Notes: a model not told the origin generated them from the sequence alone. Shown: positions 1 through 7,035, counted from the stretch's first letter. The stretch: 32,893 bases of DNA from Actinobacteria bacterium Ga0077560 (GCA_001464275.1 LNFL01000071.1:1-32893); one strand, 5' to 3'. Numbers and translations are program-made.

Positions 1-56
1 AGGCACAGGATCACCAGGGCCAGCCATTTCCGTGCGTGCGGCGTGGTCGCGTCCAT
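1..56 (-). CDS. MFS drug exporter, N-terminal fragment (runs off the window)
   Basis: Only the first 18 codons are present, because the gene continues beyond base 1. The frame opens with ATG at 56-54 and reads MDATTPHARKWLALVILCL. A short polar head followed by R-K-W-L-A-L and a hydrophobic run is the usual start of DHA2/EmrB-type major facilitator exporters. A good ribosome site (GAAGGA) lies 5 bases before the ATG. It is divergent from the sigma factor gene, sharing the spacer 57-197. The family call rests on a very short stretch and is moderate at best; another membrane protein is possible. Confidence 0.55.
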   Translation of the reverse strand, partial: MDATTPHARKWLALVILC

Positions 57-151
57 CCCGGTCCTTCTGCTCGTCGTTCGCGGTCGGTCTTCCGACGGTA
101 CCCGCGCGCCGAACTCATCGATCCGGTCGCGCACGGCGCCGGCCGCGGGGG

Positions 152-157
152 TAGTGT
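152..157 (+). promoter_or_regulatory. Putative -10 box TAGTGT for the sigma factor gene
   Basis: TAGTGT fits the actinobacterial TANNNT -10 pattern. It would place the transcription start near 164, just after the ATG at 162 and 34 bases before the GTG at 198, which argues for the GTG as the true start. No clear -35 was recognised. Confidence 0.35.
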
Positions 158-197
158 CGTGATGAGGACGGACACTCGCGGGGGATGGGGGACCACG

Positions 198-1202
198 GTG
201 GCGGATCACGCGACCCGGGAGGCGCCGGCCGGCGCCTCGGCGGACCAGCTGGAGCGGTACCGGGTGGAGCTCACGGGCTACTGCTACCGCATGCTCGGGG
301 CCGCGGATGCCGAGGACGCCGTGCAGGAGGCGATGCTGCGCGCGTGGCGGGGCATGGACCGGTTCGAGGGCCGCGCCCAGCTGCGCTCCTGGCTCTATCG
401 CATCGCCACCAACGTGTGCCTCGACATGCTCGAGAGCCGCAAGCGCCGGGCGATGCCCGTGGACCTGGGGCCCGCCGGCGCCCCCGAGCTGGCCAACCTG
501 AGCCCGCGCCCGGACGCCGAGTGGATCCAGCCGATGCCCGATGCGCTGGTGGTGCCCGACGGCGACCCCGCGGACGTCGCGGTGGCCCGCGAGACCGTCC
601 GCGTGGCCTTCGTGGCCGCGCTCCAGCACCTCCCGCCGCGCCAGCGCGCCTGCCTCATCCTGTGCGAGGTGCTGCGCTGGAGCGCCCAGGAGGCGGCCGA
701 GCTGCTGGAGACCAGCGTGGCCTCGGTGAACAGCGCCCTGCAGCGGGCCCGCGCAACCCTCGCCGGCCGCGGGCTGGACCGCGACGCCGCCGGGGCGTCG
801 CCGGCGGGGGCCGATCCGGCACTGCTGGAGCGGTACGTGGCGGCCTTCGAGGGCTACGACATCGACGCCCTCACCGAGCTCATCCACGAGGACGCCGTGC
901 AGTCGATGCCGCCGTTCGCCCTGTGGCTCTCCGGCCGGGAGGACATGTTCACGTGGTGGTGGGGCCCGGGCATCGCCTGCCGTGGATCGCGGGTGCTGCC
1001 GGCGGGGACCGCCAACGGCCTGCCGGCGTTCGCGCAGTACAAGCCGGCGGAGTCCGGGGACGGCTACGAGCCGTGGGCGCTGCAGCTCGTGCGCGTGGAG
1101 GACGGCGCGATCGCCGAGCTCACGTTCTTCCTCGACGTCCAGGCGTTGTTCCCGGTGTTCGGGATGCCGGCCCGCCTCGACGCGGACGGGAACCCGGCCT
1201 AG
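198..1202 (+). CDS. Sigma-70 family factor, SigG/SigX5-like, with C-terminal SnoaL domain
   Basis: An extracytoplasmic-type sigma factor that would redirect RNA polymerase. Sigma region 2 lies at about residues 20-90 (GYCYRMLG, DAEDAVQEAMLRAW, LRSWLYRIATNVC). Region 4 lies at about 135-185 (LPPRQRACLIL, then a helix-turn-helix ending SVASVNSALQRARATL). The linker contains WIQPMPDAL, characteristic of the SigG/TIGR02960-type group. Residues about 200-334 form an NTF2/SnoaL-like domain, which in related factors tunes activity; no anti-sigma gene is adjacent. The start chosen is GTG 198, preceded by GGGGGA; ATG 162 is in frame but lies before the predicted transcript start. The stop overlaps the convergent STAS gene through a shared CTAG. 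Confidence 0.85.
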   Translation: MADHATREAPAGASADQLERYRVELTGYCYRMLGAADAEDAVQEAMLRAWRGMDRFEGRAQLRSWLYRIATNVCLDMLESRKRRAMPVDLGPAGAPELANLSPRPDAEWIQPMPDALVVPDGDPADVAVARETVRVAFVAALQHLPPRQRACLILCEVLRWSAQEAAELLETSVASVNSALQRARATLAGRGLDRDAAGASPAGADPALLERYVAAFEGYDIDALTELIHEDAVQSMPPFALWLSGREDMFTWWWGPGIACRGSRVLPAGTANGLPAFAQYKPAESGDGYEPWALQLVRVEDGAIAELTFFLDVQALFPVFGMPARLDADGNPA

Positions 1203-1480
1203 CCGCGCAGCACGTGCGCCAGGCCGGTGAGCCGCACCAGGGCGGCCAGGGCCGGCGAGGGACGTGCCAGGCGCATGCGGCGCCCGCACCGCCGGCACAC
1301 CAGGGCCATCCGGGCGAGCGCCTCGATGGTGCGCAGGGTGGCAGGCGCCCCGGCGACGTCGCAGGCCACCGGCTCCGGATCCGGGCCGGCCGCGCGCAGC
1401 GCCGCCTCCAGCCGGTCGCACATCGCCTCCAGGCCGTCGGGGTCGAGCGGCCACCCCAGGCCGGGAGGGGGGCCGGTCAC
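1199..1480 (-). CDS. STAS-domain protein
   Basis: A small soluble protein of about 93 residues. Its second half (VACDVAG, a helix with LARMALVCRRCGRRMRL, then PSPALAALVRLTGLAHVL) has the strand-helix order and the closing 'LxxLxxLTGLxxVL' helix of actinobacterial STAS proteins, which act in anti-anti-sigma or partner-switch signalling. The usual phosphorylatable Ser/Thr of SpoIIAA-type proteins is not obvious, so it may be a non-switching STAS relative. Two in-frame GTG starts exist: 1480, with GGAAG just upstream, and 1501, which lies inside the LexA box. I chose 1480. It is divergent from dinB and so may share SOS control; its stop overlaps the sigma factor stop. Confidence 0.6.
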   Translation of the reverse strand: MTGPPPGLGWPLDPDGLEAMCDRLEAALRAAGPDPEPVACDVAGAPATLRTIEALARMALVCRRCGRRMRLARPSPALAALVRLTGLAHVLRG

Positions 1481-1492
1481 GCGGCTTCCATC

Positions 1493-1510
1493 AGCGAACA
1501 CATGTTCGCT
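1493..1510. promoter_or_regulatory. LexA (SOS) box
   Basis: A perfect palindrome with arms AGCGAACA and TGTTCGCT around CA. Its core CGAAC-N4-GTTCG matches the Gram-positive/actinobacterial LexA operator. It lies 12 bases before the dinB ATG and overlaps the predicted dinB -10 box, an ideal place for repression, and it lies just upstream of the divergent STAS gene. Strong sequence match; control by LexA is inferred. Confidence 0.88.
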
Positions 1511-1515
1511 ATCGT
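1510..1515 (+). promoter_or_regulatory. Putative dinB -10 box TATCGT
   Basis: TATCGT fits TANNNT, shares its first base with the LexA box, and puts the transcription start at about 1522, the A of the dinB ATG. The dinB message would therefore be leaderless; no ribosome site is visible before the ATG. Confidence 0.45.
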
Positions 1516-1521
1516 CGGGCG

Positions 1522-2964
1522 ATGGACGCCCGCCCGTCGATCCTGCACGCCGACCTCGACGCGTTCTACGCCTCGGTCGAGCAGCTGCTGGACCCGTCCC
1601 TGCGCGGCCGGCCCATCGCCGTGGGCGGGGGCGTGGTGCTGGCGGCCTCGTACGAGGCGAAGGCGTTCGGCGTGAGCGGCGGGATGGCCGGGCGCATCGC
1701 CCGGGAGCGCTGCCCGGAGCTGGTGTTCGTGCGCGGCCACTTCGCCGAGTACAAGCGACTCGGTGACCGGGTCATGGAGATCCTGGGCACCTACACGCCG
1801 CTGGTGGAGCGCATCTCGATCGACGAGGCCTTCCTGGACGTCGGCGGCTCCCGGCGCCTGTTCGGCGATCCCGCCCAGATCGCGGCGCTCATCCGGACCC
1901 GCGTGCGCGAGGAGGTGGGGCTGCCCATCTCGGTGGGGGCGGCGTCCACCAAGCACCTGGCCAAGATCGCCTCCCAGGTGGCCAAGCCCGACGGGTTGGT
2001 GGTCGTGGACCCCGCGTTCGAGCGGGAGTTCCTGGAGCCGCTGCCGGTGCGCCTGGTGTGGGGGGTCGGGCCCGCAACCGAGGCCCGGCTGGCGGCCGCG
2101 GGCATCACCACCATCGGCCAGCTCTCCCGCGCCCGCCCGGAACTGGTGCGCGGCCTGCTGGGCGCCGTCCACGGCGCGTCGCTGATGGAGCGGGCCGGCA
2201 ACCGCGACCCCCGGCCGGTGCGTCCCGCCGGCCGGGGCCGGTCGGTGGGCGCCCAGTCCGCCTTCCCCCGCACCGCCCCCACCGAGGATGTGCTGGGTCC
2301 CGTGCTGGGGCACCTCGCCGACCGGGTGGCCGGCCGCCTGCGCAAGCACGAGCGCGCCGGCCGCACCGTGACGGTCCGGGTGCGGTTCACCGGGCTTCGG
2401 TCGGCCACGCGGGCGCGCACGCTGGACGAGGCCGTGGCCGGCACGCTCGCGCTGCGCGAGATCGCCGAGGAGCTGGTGGCCGGGCTGCTGGCCGACCACC
2501 CCGGTGAGCGCTGGGTGACGCTGCTGGCGATCTCGGTCTCCAAGCTGGAGGAGCACCGCGCCGTGCAGCTGGAGCTGCCCGTGGACGGCGACGACCCACA
2601 CCGCATGGGGTCGCCGTCGGGCGCGGCCCGCCTGGCGGTGGACCGCTCCATGGATGCGGTGCGGGGCCGGTTCGGGCGGGCCGCCGTGGGCTACGCGGCG
2701 GTGGCCCTGTCCGATCGCACCGCCGTGCCCGACGAGTTCCGCGAGCTCGCCGAGCACGACATCTCCGCGCGTCGGCGTCGTTCTGCCACAGTCCGAACGT
2801 GTTGCCGTGGGGGTCGGTGCACACCACGAACCAGCCCATGCCCGGCACGGGCATCTTCTCCCCCGCCGTGCCGCCCAGCTCGGCCACGCGGCCGATGCTC
2901 GCGTCGATGTCGTCCACGTCCAGGTAGGTCACGGGACCGCGCTCACCCGGGCGCATCGCGCTGA
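1522..2964 (+). CDS. dinB: DNA polymerase IV (Y-family), C-terminus extended antisense into the next gene
   Basis: Error-prone translesion polymerase. Catalytic acidic residues are visible at D11 (ILHADLDAFYASVE) and D101-E102 (RISIDEAFLDVG). The helix-hairpin-helix region (VWGVGPATEARLAAAGI) follows, then the little finger domain with a possible beta-clamp peptide QLELP at about residue 350. The ATG at 1522 fits the family start and the LexA-box promoter. The normal family end (DEFRELAEHD) is reached near 2765 and would give about 415 residues. No stop occurs there, and the frame runs another ~65 codons of R/P/S-rich sequence, antisense to the VOC gene, to 2964. The polymerase core looks intact; whether the tail is tolerated is unknown. 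Confidence 0.9.
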   Translation: MDARPSILHADLDAFYASVEQLLDPSLRGRPIAVGGGVVLAASYEAKAFGVSGGMAGRIARERCPELVFVRGHFAEYKRLGDRVMEILGTYTPLVERISIDEAFLDVGGSRRLFGDPAQIAALIRTRVREEVGLPISVGAASTKHLAKIASQVAKPDGLVVVDPAFEREFLEPLPVRLVWGVGPATEARLAAAGITTIGQLSRARPELVRGLLGAVHGASLMERAGNRDPRPVRPAGRGRSVGAQSAFPRTAPTEDVLGPVLGHLADRVAGRLRKHERAGRTVTVRVRFTGLRSATRARTLDEAVAGTLALREIAEELVAGLLADHPGERWVTLLAISVSKLEEHRAVQLELPVDGDDPHRMGSPSGAARLAVDRSMDAVRGRFGRAAVGYAAVALSDRTAVPDEFRELAEHDISARRRRSATVRTCCRGGRCTPRTSPCPARASSPPPCRPARPRGRCSRRCRPRPGRSRDRAHPGASR

Positions 2965-3115
2965 TCGCGACGGGGATGCCCTCGCCGGCCATGAGGTAGC
3001 CGGACGCCTCGGGGAAGACGGGCCTGAAGTCCCATCCGAACAGCCCACCCCAGAAGGCGGTGGCCTGGGCGATGTCGTCGGCGGGGATCTCGAAGTTCAC
3101 GATGCGGCCGGCCAT
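2387..3115 (-). CDS. VOC (glyoxalase-like) protein, C-terminus extended antisense into dinB
   Basis: The first ~116 residues form a single vicinal-oxygen-chelate domain: VNFEIPADDIAQATAFWGGLFGW, then VTYLDVDDIDASIGRV, then PHGNTFGLWQND. This is the pattern of small VOC proteins annotated as glyoxalase/bleomycin-resistance relatives; the substrate is unknown. The ATG at 3115 has a strong AAAGGA site. The domain should end near 2768 but no stop is present, and the frame runs ~126 further codons of R/P-rich sequence antisense to dinB. A GC-rich stem (3138-3144 with 3153-3159) lies in the leader. The gene is divergent from the MarR-controlled dioxygenase and may share its operators. Confidence 0.75.
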   Translation of the reverse strand: MAGRIVNFEIPADDIAQATAFWGGLFGWDFRPVFPEASGYLMAGEGIPVAISAMRPGERGPVTYLDVDDIDASIGRVAELGGTAGEKMPVPGMGWFVVCTDPHGNTFGLWQNDADARRCRARRARGTRRARRCDRTGPPPRSPRRPARTGPAPHPWSGPPPGGPRPTATPCGVGRRRPRAAPAARRGAPPAWRPRSPAASPSAHRGGRPAARPPAPRRSRAARACRPRPRPACAPAWPTEAR

Positions 3116-3203
3116 CGCGGGTCCTTTCCTCGTGGTTCCGGCGCGCCGTGCGGCGCCGGCCTGAGGGGTGGACGATGGCGGATCCCGGAACTCATCGGTG
3201 GCA

Positions 3204-3225
3204 ATTGCTTGACATGGCAAGCAAT
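3204..3225. promoter_or_regulatory. MarR-type operator 1 (perfect palindrome)
   Basis: Arms ATTGCTTG and CAAGCAAT surround the 6-base centre ACATGG. It overlaps the -35 hexamer TTGACA of the dioxygenase promoter. Its length and shape fit MarR dimers, and a marR gene is in the operon downstream, so autoregulation is likely. Confidence 0.75.
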
Positions 3226-3237
3226 GGTCGGCATATT
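3209..3237 (+). promoter_or_regulatory. Promoter of the dioxygenase-marR operon
   Basis: A consensus -35 TTGACA (3209-3214) is followed after 17 bases by CATATT (3232-3237; 4 of 6 matches). The start of transcription would fall near 3244, inside operator 2. Both operators would therefore block RNA polymerase. Confidence 0.6.
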
Positions 3238-3255
3238 GATTGCCAGAGCAAGCAA
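3236..3255. promoter_or_regulatory. MarR-type operator 2 (imperfect palindrome)
   Basis: Arms TTGATTGC and GCAAGCAA (one mismatch) surround CAGA. The centre is 31 bases from that of operator 1, about three helical turns, so two dimers would sit on the same DNA face. It lies at and after the -10 box. Confidence 0.6.
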
Positions 3256-3300
3256 CGGCGAGAACTTCACCGATGCGTCCGCGATCCCCGAGGCCTGACC

Positions 3301-4206
3301 ATGACCACCGCACCGCTCACCAATGACGTCCCGCCGCCCGCCGCCGCGGACCGCATCACCTACGGGGCCGTCCACCTGGACGTGACCCACCGGGAGCGCT
3401 CGCTCACCTTCTGGCGCGACGCCCTCGGGCTCGAGCTGCTGGCCGAGGACGAGGACGGCATCGTCCTGGGCGCCGGCGGCCACCCGGTGATCGTCCTGCA
3501 CCCGGGGGCGACGCGCGGGTGGCGGCGCGGGCACGCCGGGCTGTACCACGTGGCCGTCCACGTGCCCGACGTGGGCGAGTTCGCCCGTGCGATGGCCCGT
3601 CTGGCCGAGCACCGGATCGCCCAGGCGCCCACGGACCACATCTTCTCGATGGCCACCTACGCCACAGGTCCCGACGCCCTCACGCTGGAGATCACCCTGG
3701 AGACCCCCGAGCGGCTCGGGAGCTTCTCCGTCACGCCGGACTCCATCGAGATCATCGACGACCGAGGGCGCCGGCGCGGGCCCACCGAGTCGCTCGACGT
3801 GGGTCCGGTGCTGGAGCACCTGCCCCCCACCCCGGTCGGCGCGCCGCTGGCCCCCGGGGCCCGGGTGGGGCACGTGCACCTGCACGTCCCGGACATAGAC
3901 GAGAGCCTCGCCTTCTACCGCGACGTCATCGGCTTCGAGGAGCACATGGTCATGCCGTCGGTGGGGATGTCGGACCTCAGCGCGGGCGGGCGCTTTCCGC
4001 ACCGGCTGGCCATGAACACCTGGTTCGGGCCGGGCATCGAGCAGCCCCCGGCGGGAACCGCCGGCATGCGGCGCTTCGAGCTGCTGGTGGACGCGCAGGC
4101 CCTGGGAGGCATCCGCGACCGGGCGCCCGACGCCACCACGCTGGACGACGGCACCCTGGAGCTCCGGGATCCCGGCGGGAACACCATCCGGATCGGCGTG
4201 GCCTGA
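3301..4206 (+). CDS. Two-domain VOC dioxygenase, CatE-like (catechol 2,3-dioxygenase family)
   Basis: A 301-residue protein with two VOC modules. The N-terminal one is at about residues 20-130 (YGAVHLDVTHRERSLTFW, then GLYHVAVHVPD). The C-terminal one is at about 180-300 (GHVHLHVPDIDESLAFYRDVIGF, then GGNTIRIGV). Candidate Fe(II) ligands in the second module are the His of GHVHLHV, the His of FPHRLAMNTW and the Glu of LELRDPGGN. This layout is that of Bacillus CatE/YfiE-type extradiol dioxygenases, which detoxify catechols and quinone precursors and are MarR-repressed (MhqR). ATG 3301 is the first start after the operators. The stop overlaps the marR start by 4 bases (ATGA). The real substrate is not shown. 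Confidence 0.85.
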   Translation: MTTAPLTNDVPPPAAADRITYGAVHLDVTHRERSLTFWRDALGLELLAEDEDGIVLGAGGHPVIVLHPGATRGWRRGHAGLYHVAVHVPDVGEFARAMARLAEHRIAQAPTDHIFSMATYATGPDALTLEITLETPERLGSFSVTPDSIEIIDDRGRRRGPTESLDVGPVLEHLPPTPVGAPLAPGARVGHVHLHVPDIDESLAFYRDVIGFEEHMVMPSVGMSDLSAGGRFPHRLAMNTWFGPGIEQPPAGTAGMRRFELLVDAQALGGIRDRAPDATTLDDGTLELRDPGGNTIRIGVA

Positions 4207-4748
4207 TGACGCGGCCTCCGGCAGCCTCACCGCTGGAGGCCCTCGCCCCGGTCACCGCGCGTGCCGGGTACATGATGGGCGTCCACGCCGACCGCGCGTG
4301 GACGCCCGACCACGCCATCGCCTGGGAGGGGATGCTCGAGCTCAACCGCCGGCTGCGGCGGGAGGCCGAGGCCATCCTGGAGCGCGATCACGAGCTCAGC
4401 GTGAGCATGCTCGGCATCATGGGCCGGCTGCTGCGGGCCCCCGAGCGGACCCTGCGGCAGACCGACCTGGCCGACGCGATGGGCCTCAGCCTGAGCCGCA
4501 TCTCGCGGATCATCGACATCCTGGAGCGGCGTGAGCTGGTGGGCCGGCAGCGGTGTCCGTCCGACGCCCGCGCCACCAACGTGTGCCTCACCGACGCCGG
4601 CGCGGCGCGCGCGGAGGCCGCGCAGGGCACGGTGTTCGGCTTCGTGGAGCGCGCGTTCGCCGGGCGCCTCAGCGAGGACGAGATCCGCACCCTGGCGGGG
4701 ATCTTCTCCCGGCTGCTCGTGCCCCCGGAGGCCACCCCGCCCGCGTGA
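4206..4748 (+). CDS. MarR-family repressor
   Basis: A 180-residue winged-helix regulator. The DNA-binding region is at about residues 60-125: LSVSMLGIMGRLLRAPERTLRQTDLADAMGLSLSRISRIIDILERRELVGRQRCPSDARATNVCLTDAG, with the recognition helix in LSLSRISRIID and the wing at the DARATNVCLT stretch. N- and C-terminal helices would make the dimer interface. It is co-translated with the dioxygenase through an ATGA overlap. By position it is the likely ligand of the two palindromes at 3204-3255, sensing an aromatic or quinone-like compound as MhqR does; this is inference. Confidence 0.88.
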   Translation: MTRPPAASPLEALAPVTARAGYMMGVHADRAWTPDHAIAWEGMLELNRRLRREAEAILERDHELSVSMLGIMGRLLRAPERTLRQTDLADAMGLSLSRISRIIDILERRELVGRQRCPSDARATNVCLTDAGAARAEAAQGTVFGFVERAFAGRLSEDEIRTLAGIFSRLLVPPEATPPA

Positions 4749-4754
4749 CCGCGG
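4734..4754 (+). repeat. 21-bp direct repeat, copy 1
   Basis: An exact match to 7015-7035. This copy covers the last codons and stop of marR. The match extends upstream as GGAGGC if one base is skipped. Its origin is unclear; it may be chance in GC-rich DNA or a short duplication. Confidence 0.5.
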
Positions 4755-4780
4755 GTGCGTCACGTCGACGCGACGCACCC
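4753..4780 (+). terminator. Stem-loop after marR
   Basis: A 9-bp perfect stem (GGGTGCGTC with GACGCACCC) with a 10-base loop lies 4 bases after the marR stop. There is no T-run, as is common in actinobacteria. Confidence 0.5.
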
Positions 4781-4864
4781 CGGGTGCGGTTCGTGCCCCG
4801 CCGAGATGCCGTTACCGTTCCGGCGCCGGGTGCGGTCCGGCTCCAACTCGGACGGGGGGCGCGT

Positions 4865-6088
4865 GTGGCCGGTCGTGAGCGGGTGAGCTTTCCGGGTTCC
4901 AGCGGGGTCATGCTCGGCGGGGTGCTGGTGGAGCCCGAGGGGGTGCAGCGCGGGAGCGCCCTCTTCGCGCACTGCTTCACCTGCGACTCCACCTCCCATG
5001 CCGCCACCCGGGTCTCGCGCGCCCTTGCGGACCGCGGCTGGGCGGTGCTGCGATTCGATTTCACCGGGCTCGGGGAGTCCGAGGGCGATTTCGCCGACAC
5101 GACGTTCACCACGAACATCGAGGACGTCCGCGCCGCCGCGCGGTTCCTCGCTGACCGGTTCGGCGGCCCGCAGCTGCTCATCGGCCATTCCCTCGGCGGG
5201 GCGGCGGTGCTCATGGCGGCGGAGTCGGTGCCCGCGGCCGCGGCGGTCGCCACGATCGGCGCGCCCGCCGATCCCGAGCACGTCCTGCGGCTGGTCGAGG
5301 GTGCCACGCCGGCCGAGGGTGATGACCGGATCCGCGTGGACATCGGGGGGCGGCCGTTCGAGATCGGCACGGGCTTCATCGACGACATCCGTTCCCACTC
5401 GCCGGCCGAGTGCATTGCCCGCTCCGGCAAGGCCCTGCTGGTCCTCCATTCGCCCGGCGACACCGTGGTGGGCATCGAGAACGCGCGGGCGATCTTCGAC
5501 CGCGCGCGGCATCCGAAGTCGTTCGTCACCCTCGACGGGGCGGACCACCTGCTGTCGCGGCGGGAGGACTCCGCGTACGTCGCGGAGGTGGTGACGGCGT
5601 GGGCGTCGCGGTACCTGCCGGCAACGCCGTCCGAGCCGGCCTCCGACCACCGGGCCAAGGAGTGGGAACGGGTGACGGTGCAGGAGGAGGACCCGCGGGC
5701 CTTCGCGCACACCGCACGTGTCCGCGCCCACCGGTGGCGGCTGGACGAGCCCACCGACGTCGGGGGCGGCGACACCGGGCCGAACCCGTACGAGGCGCTG
5801 CTGTCCGCCCTCGGGGCGTGCACCTCGATGACGCTCAGGATGTACGCGCGGAAGAAGGGCTGGGAGTTCGGCGCGACCCGCGTGGAGCTCGCGCACGACC
5901 GCATCCACGCGGCCGACTGCGAGGACTGCGAGACCCGTGTGGGCCGGATCGACCGGATCCGCCGGACGATCCATCTCGATCCGGCACTCGACGAGCAGAC
6001 GCGCGAGCGGTTGCTCGAGATCGCCGACCGGTGCCCGGTGCACCGGACCCTGACCGGGGAGATCGTCATCCGGACCGAGCCCGCGTGA
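4865..6088 (+). CDS. Alpha/beta hydrolase fused to OsmC domain
   Basis: A 407-residue two-module protein. Residues 1-255 are an alpha/beta hydrolase with the nucleophile elbow GHSLGG (S109), acid D199 (SPGDT) and His H228 (GADH). Residues about 265-407 are an OsmC/Ohr-like domain with the peroxidatic and resolving cysteines C319 (GACTSM) and C390 (DRCPVHR). OsmC proteins reduce organic hydroperoxides using these cysteines; the hydrolase could release the hydroperoxide or another acyl compound, but its substrate is unknown. This fusion is a recognised architecture. GTG 4865 follows GGGGGG and matches the usual short N-terminus before VSFPGSSG; GTG 4883 is possible. TACCGT at 4813-4818 may be the -10 box. 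The stop overlaps the next gene (GTGA). Confidence 0.85.
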   Translation: MAGRERVSFPGSSGVMLGGVLVEPEGVQRGSALFAHCFTCDSTSHAATRVSRALADRGWAVLRFDFTGLGESEGDFADTTFTTNIEDVRAAARFLADRFGGPQLLIGHSLGGAAVLMAAESVPAAAAVATIGAPADPEHVLRLVEGATPAEGDDRIRVDIGGRPFEIGTGFIDDIRSHSPAECIARSGKALLVLHSPGDTVVGIENARAIFDRARHPKSFVTLDGADHLLSRREDSAYVAEVVTAWASRYLPATPSEPASDHRAKEWERVTVQEEDPRAFAHTARVRAHRWRLDEPTDVGGGDTGPNPYEALLSALGACTSMTLRMYARKKGWEFGATRVELAHDRIHAADCEDCETRVGRIDRIRRTIHLDPALDEQTRERLLEIADRCPVHRTLTGEIVIRTEPA

Positions 6089-6990
6089 CGGCCCTCGGCG
6101 TTCTCAAGCGCGCGCGCACCCGCCTGCGGCGGCGCAGGGACGGCCTGATCGTCCTGTCGATCCGCGCCGGGGGCGGGTTCCGCATCCGGTGCACGGACGG
6201 CTACCAGAGCCGGCAGGAGGCGACGAGCCACCTCCTGCTGGAGGCCGTCAAGACGATCAGGCACGACCTCAAGCCGGGTCGGAGCGTCCGGGTCTGGACC
6301 ACCGACCGCCCGCCGGAGCGGCCACGCCGGCCGGTTCTCGCCTACAGCGCGCCGGAGGGTGCCCGCAACGTGGTGGCGGTGCCGGACTTCACGGTCTGGA
6401 ACTGGCCGGACGTGGGCATCGACGACTACACGCGGGTGTGCGAGCGGATCGTGGAGGCCGGCGCGGAGCCGCCCGTCGACCCGCGCCTGTTCTGGATCGG
6501 GAACGTGGCCACCAGCCCGCACCGCCAGAGGCTCATGGACGTCGCCGCCGGGGATCCCCGGATCCACGCCGTGGCCATCCAGTGGGTGAAGGAGGACCGG
6601 CCCGAGCACCGTCCGAGCGAGACGGCGATGAGCACGCGCGACGCGAACCACGTGAGCCTGCCCGACCACTGCCGCCACGCGTACCTGCTCGACGTCGAGG
6701 GGGTGGGGTACTCGGCCCGCCTGAAGTTCCTGCTGTTCTCCCGCCGCCCGGTGTTCCTCCAGGATCGTCCGTGGCGCGAGTTCTACTTCGATCGGATGGA
6801 GCCCTTCCGGCACTACATCCCCGTGCGGCGCGATCTGTCCGATCTGAGCGAGCGGCTCGACTGGGCGCAGGCCCACCCCGAGGAGTGCGCCGCCATCGCC
6901 GATCAGGCCCTGGAGTTCGCGCGTCAGCACCTCACCAGGGAGGCCGCGATCCTGCACCTGCGCGGCGTGCTCCGCCGGCTGCTGGCGTGA
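6085..6990 (+). CDS. Glycosyltransferase family 90-like protein
   Basis: A 301-residue cytoplasmic protein. Its C-terminal half contains the family signature: HAYLLDVEGVGYSARLKFLLF, then RPWREFYFDRMEPFRHYIPV, then DLSDLSERLDWA. GT90 (CAP10/LpsA-like) enzymes add xylose or glucose to glycans using nucleotide sugars; the donor here is unknown. The N-terminal part (residues 1-110) is less conserved. It is translationally coupled to the hydrolase-OsmC gene by a GTGA overlap, although no metabolic link between them is obvious. Confidence 0.82.
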   Translation: MTALGVLKRARTRLRRRRDGLIVLSIRAGGGFRIRCTDGYQSRQEATSHLLLEAVKTIRHDLKPGRSVRVWTTDRPPERPRRPVLAYSAPEGARNVVAVPDFTVWNWPDVGIDDYTRVCERIVEAGAEPPVDPRLFWIGNVATSPHRQRLMDVAAGDPRIHAVAIQWVKEDRPEHRPSETAMSTRDANHVSLPDHCRHAYLLDVEGVGYSARLKFLLFSRRPVFLQDRPWREFYFDRMEPFRHYIPVRRDLSDLSERLDWAQAHPEECAAIADQALEFARQHLTREAAILHLRGVLRRLLA

Positions 6991-7014
6991 GCGGTGGGCG
7001 GTCGCGAAGGAGGC

Positions 7015-7035
7015 ACCCCGCCCGCGTGACCGCGG
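7015..7035 (+). repeat. 21-bp direct repeat, copy 2
   Basis: Identical to 4734-4754. This copy is intergenic, after the GT90 gene, preceded by GAAGGAGGC and just before the next promoter. Confidence 0.5.

Noticed and set aside
1477..2757. A 426-codon minus-strand frame opposite dinB.
   Set aside because: Antisense shadow of the polymerase; no recognisable motif.
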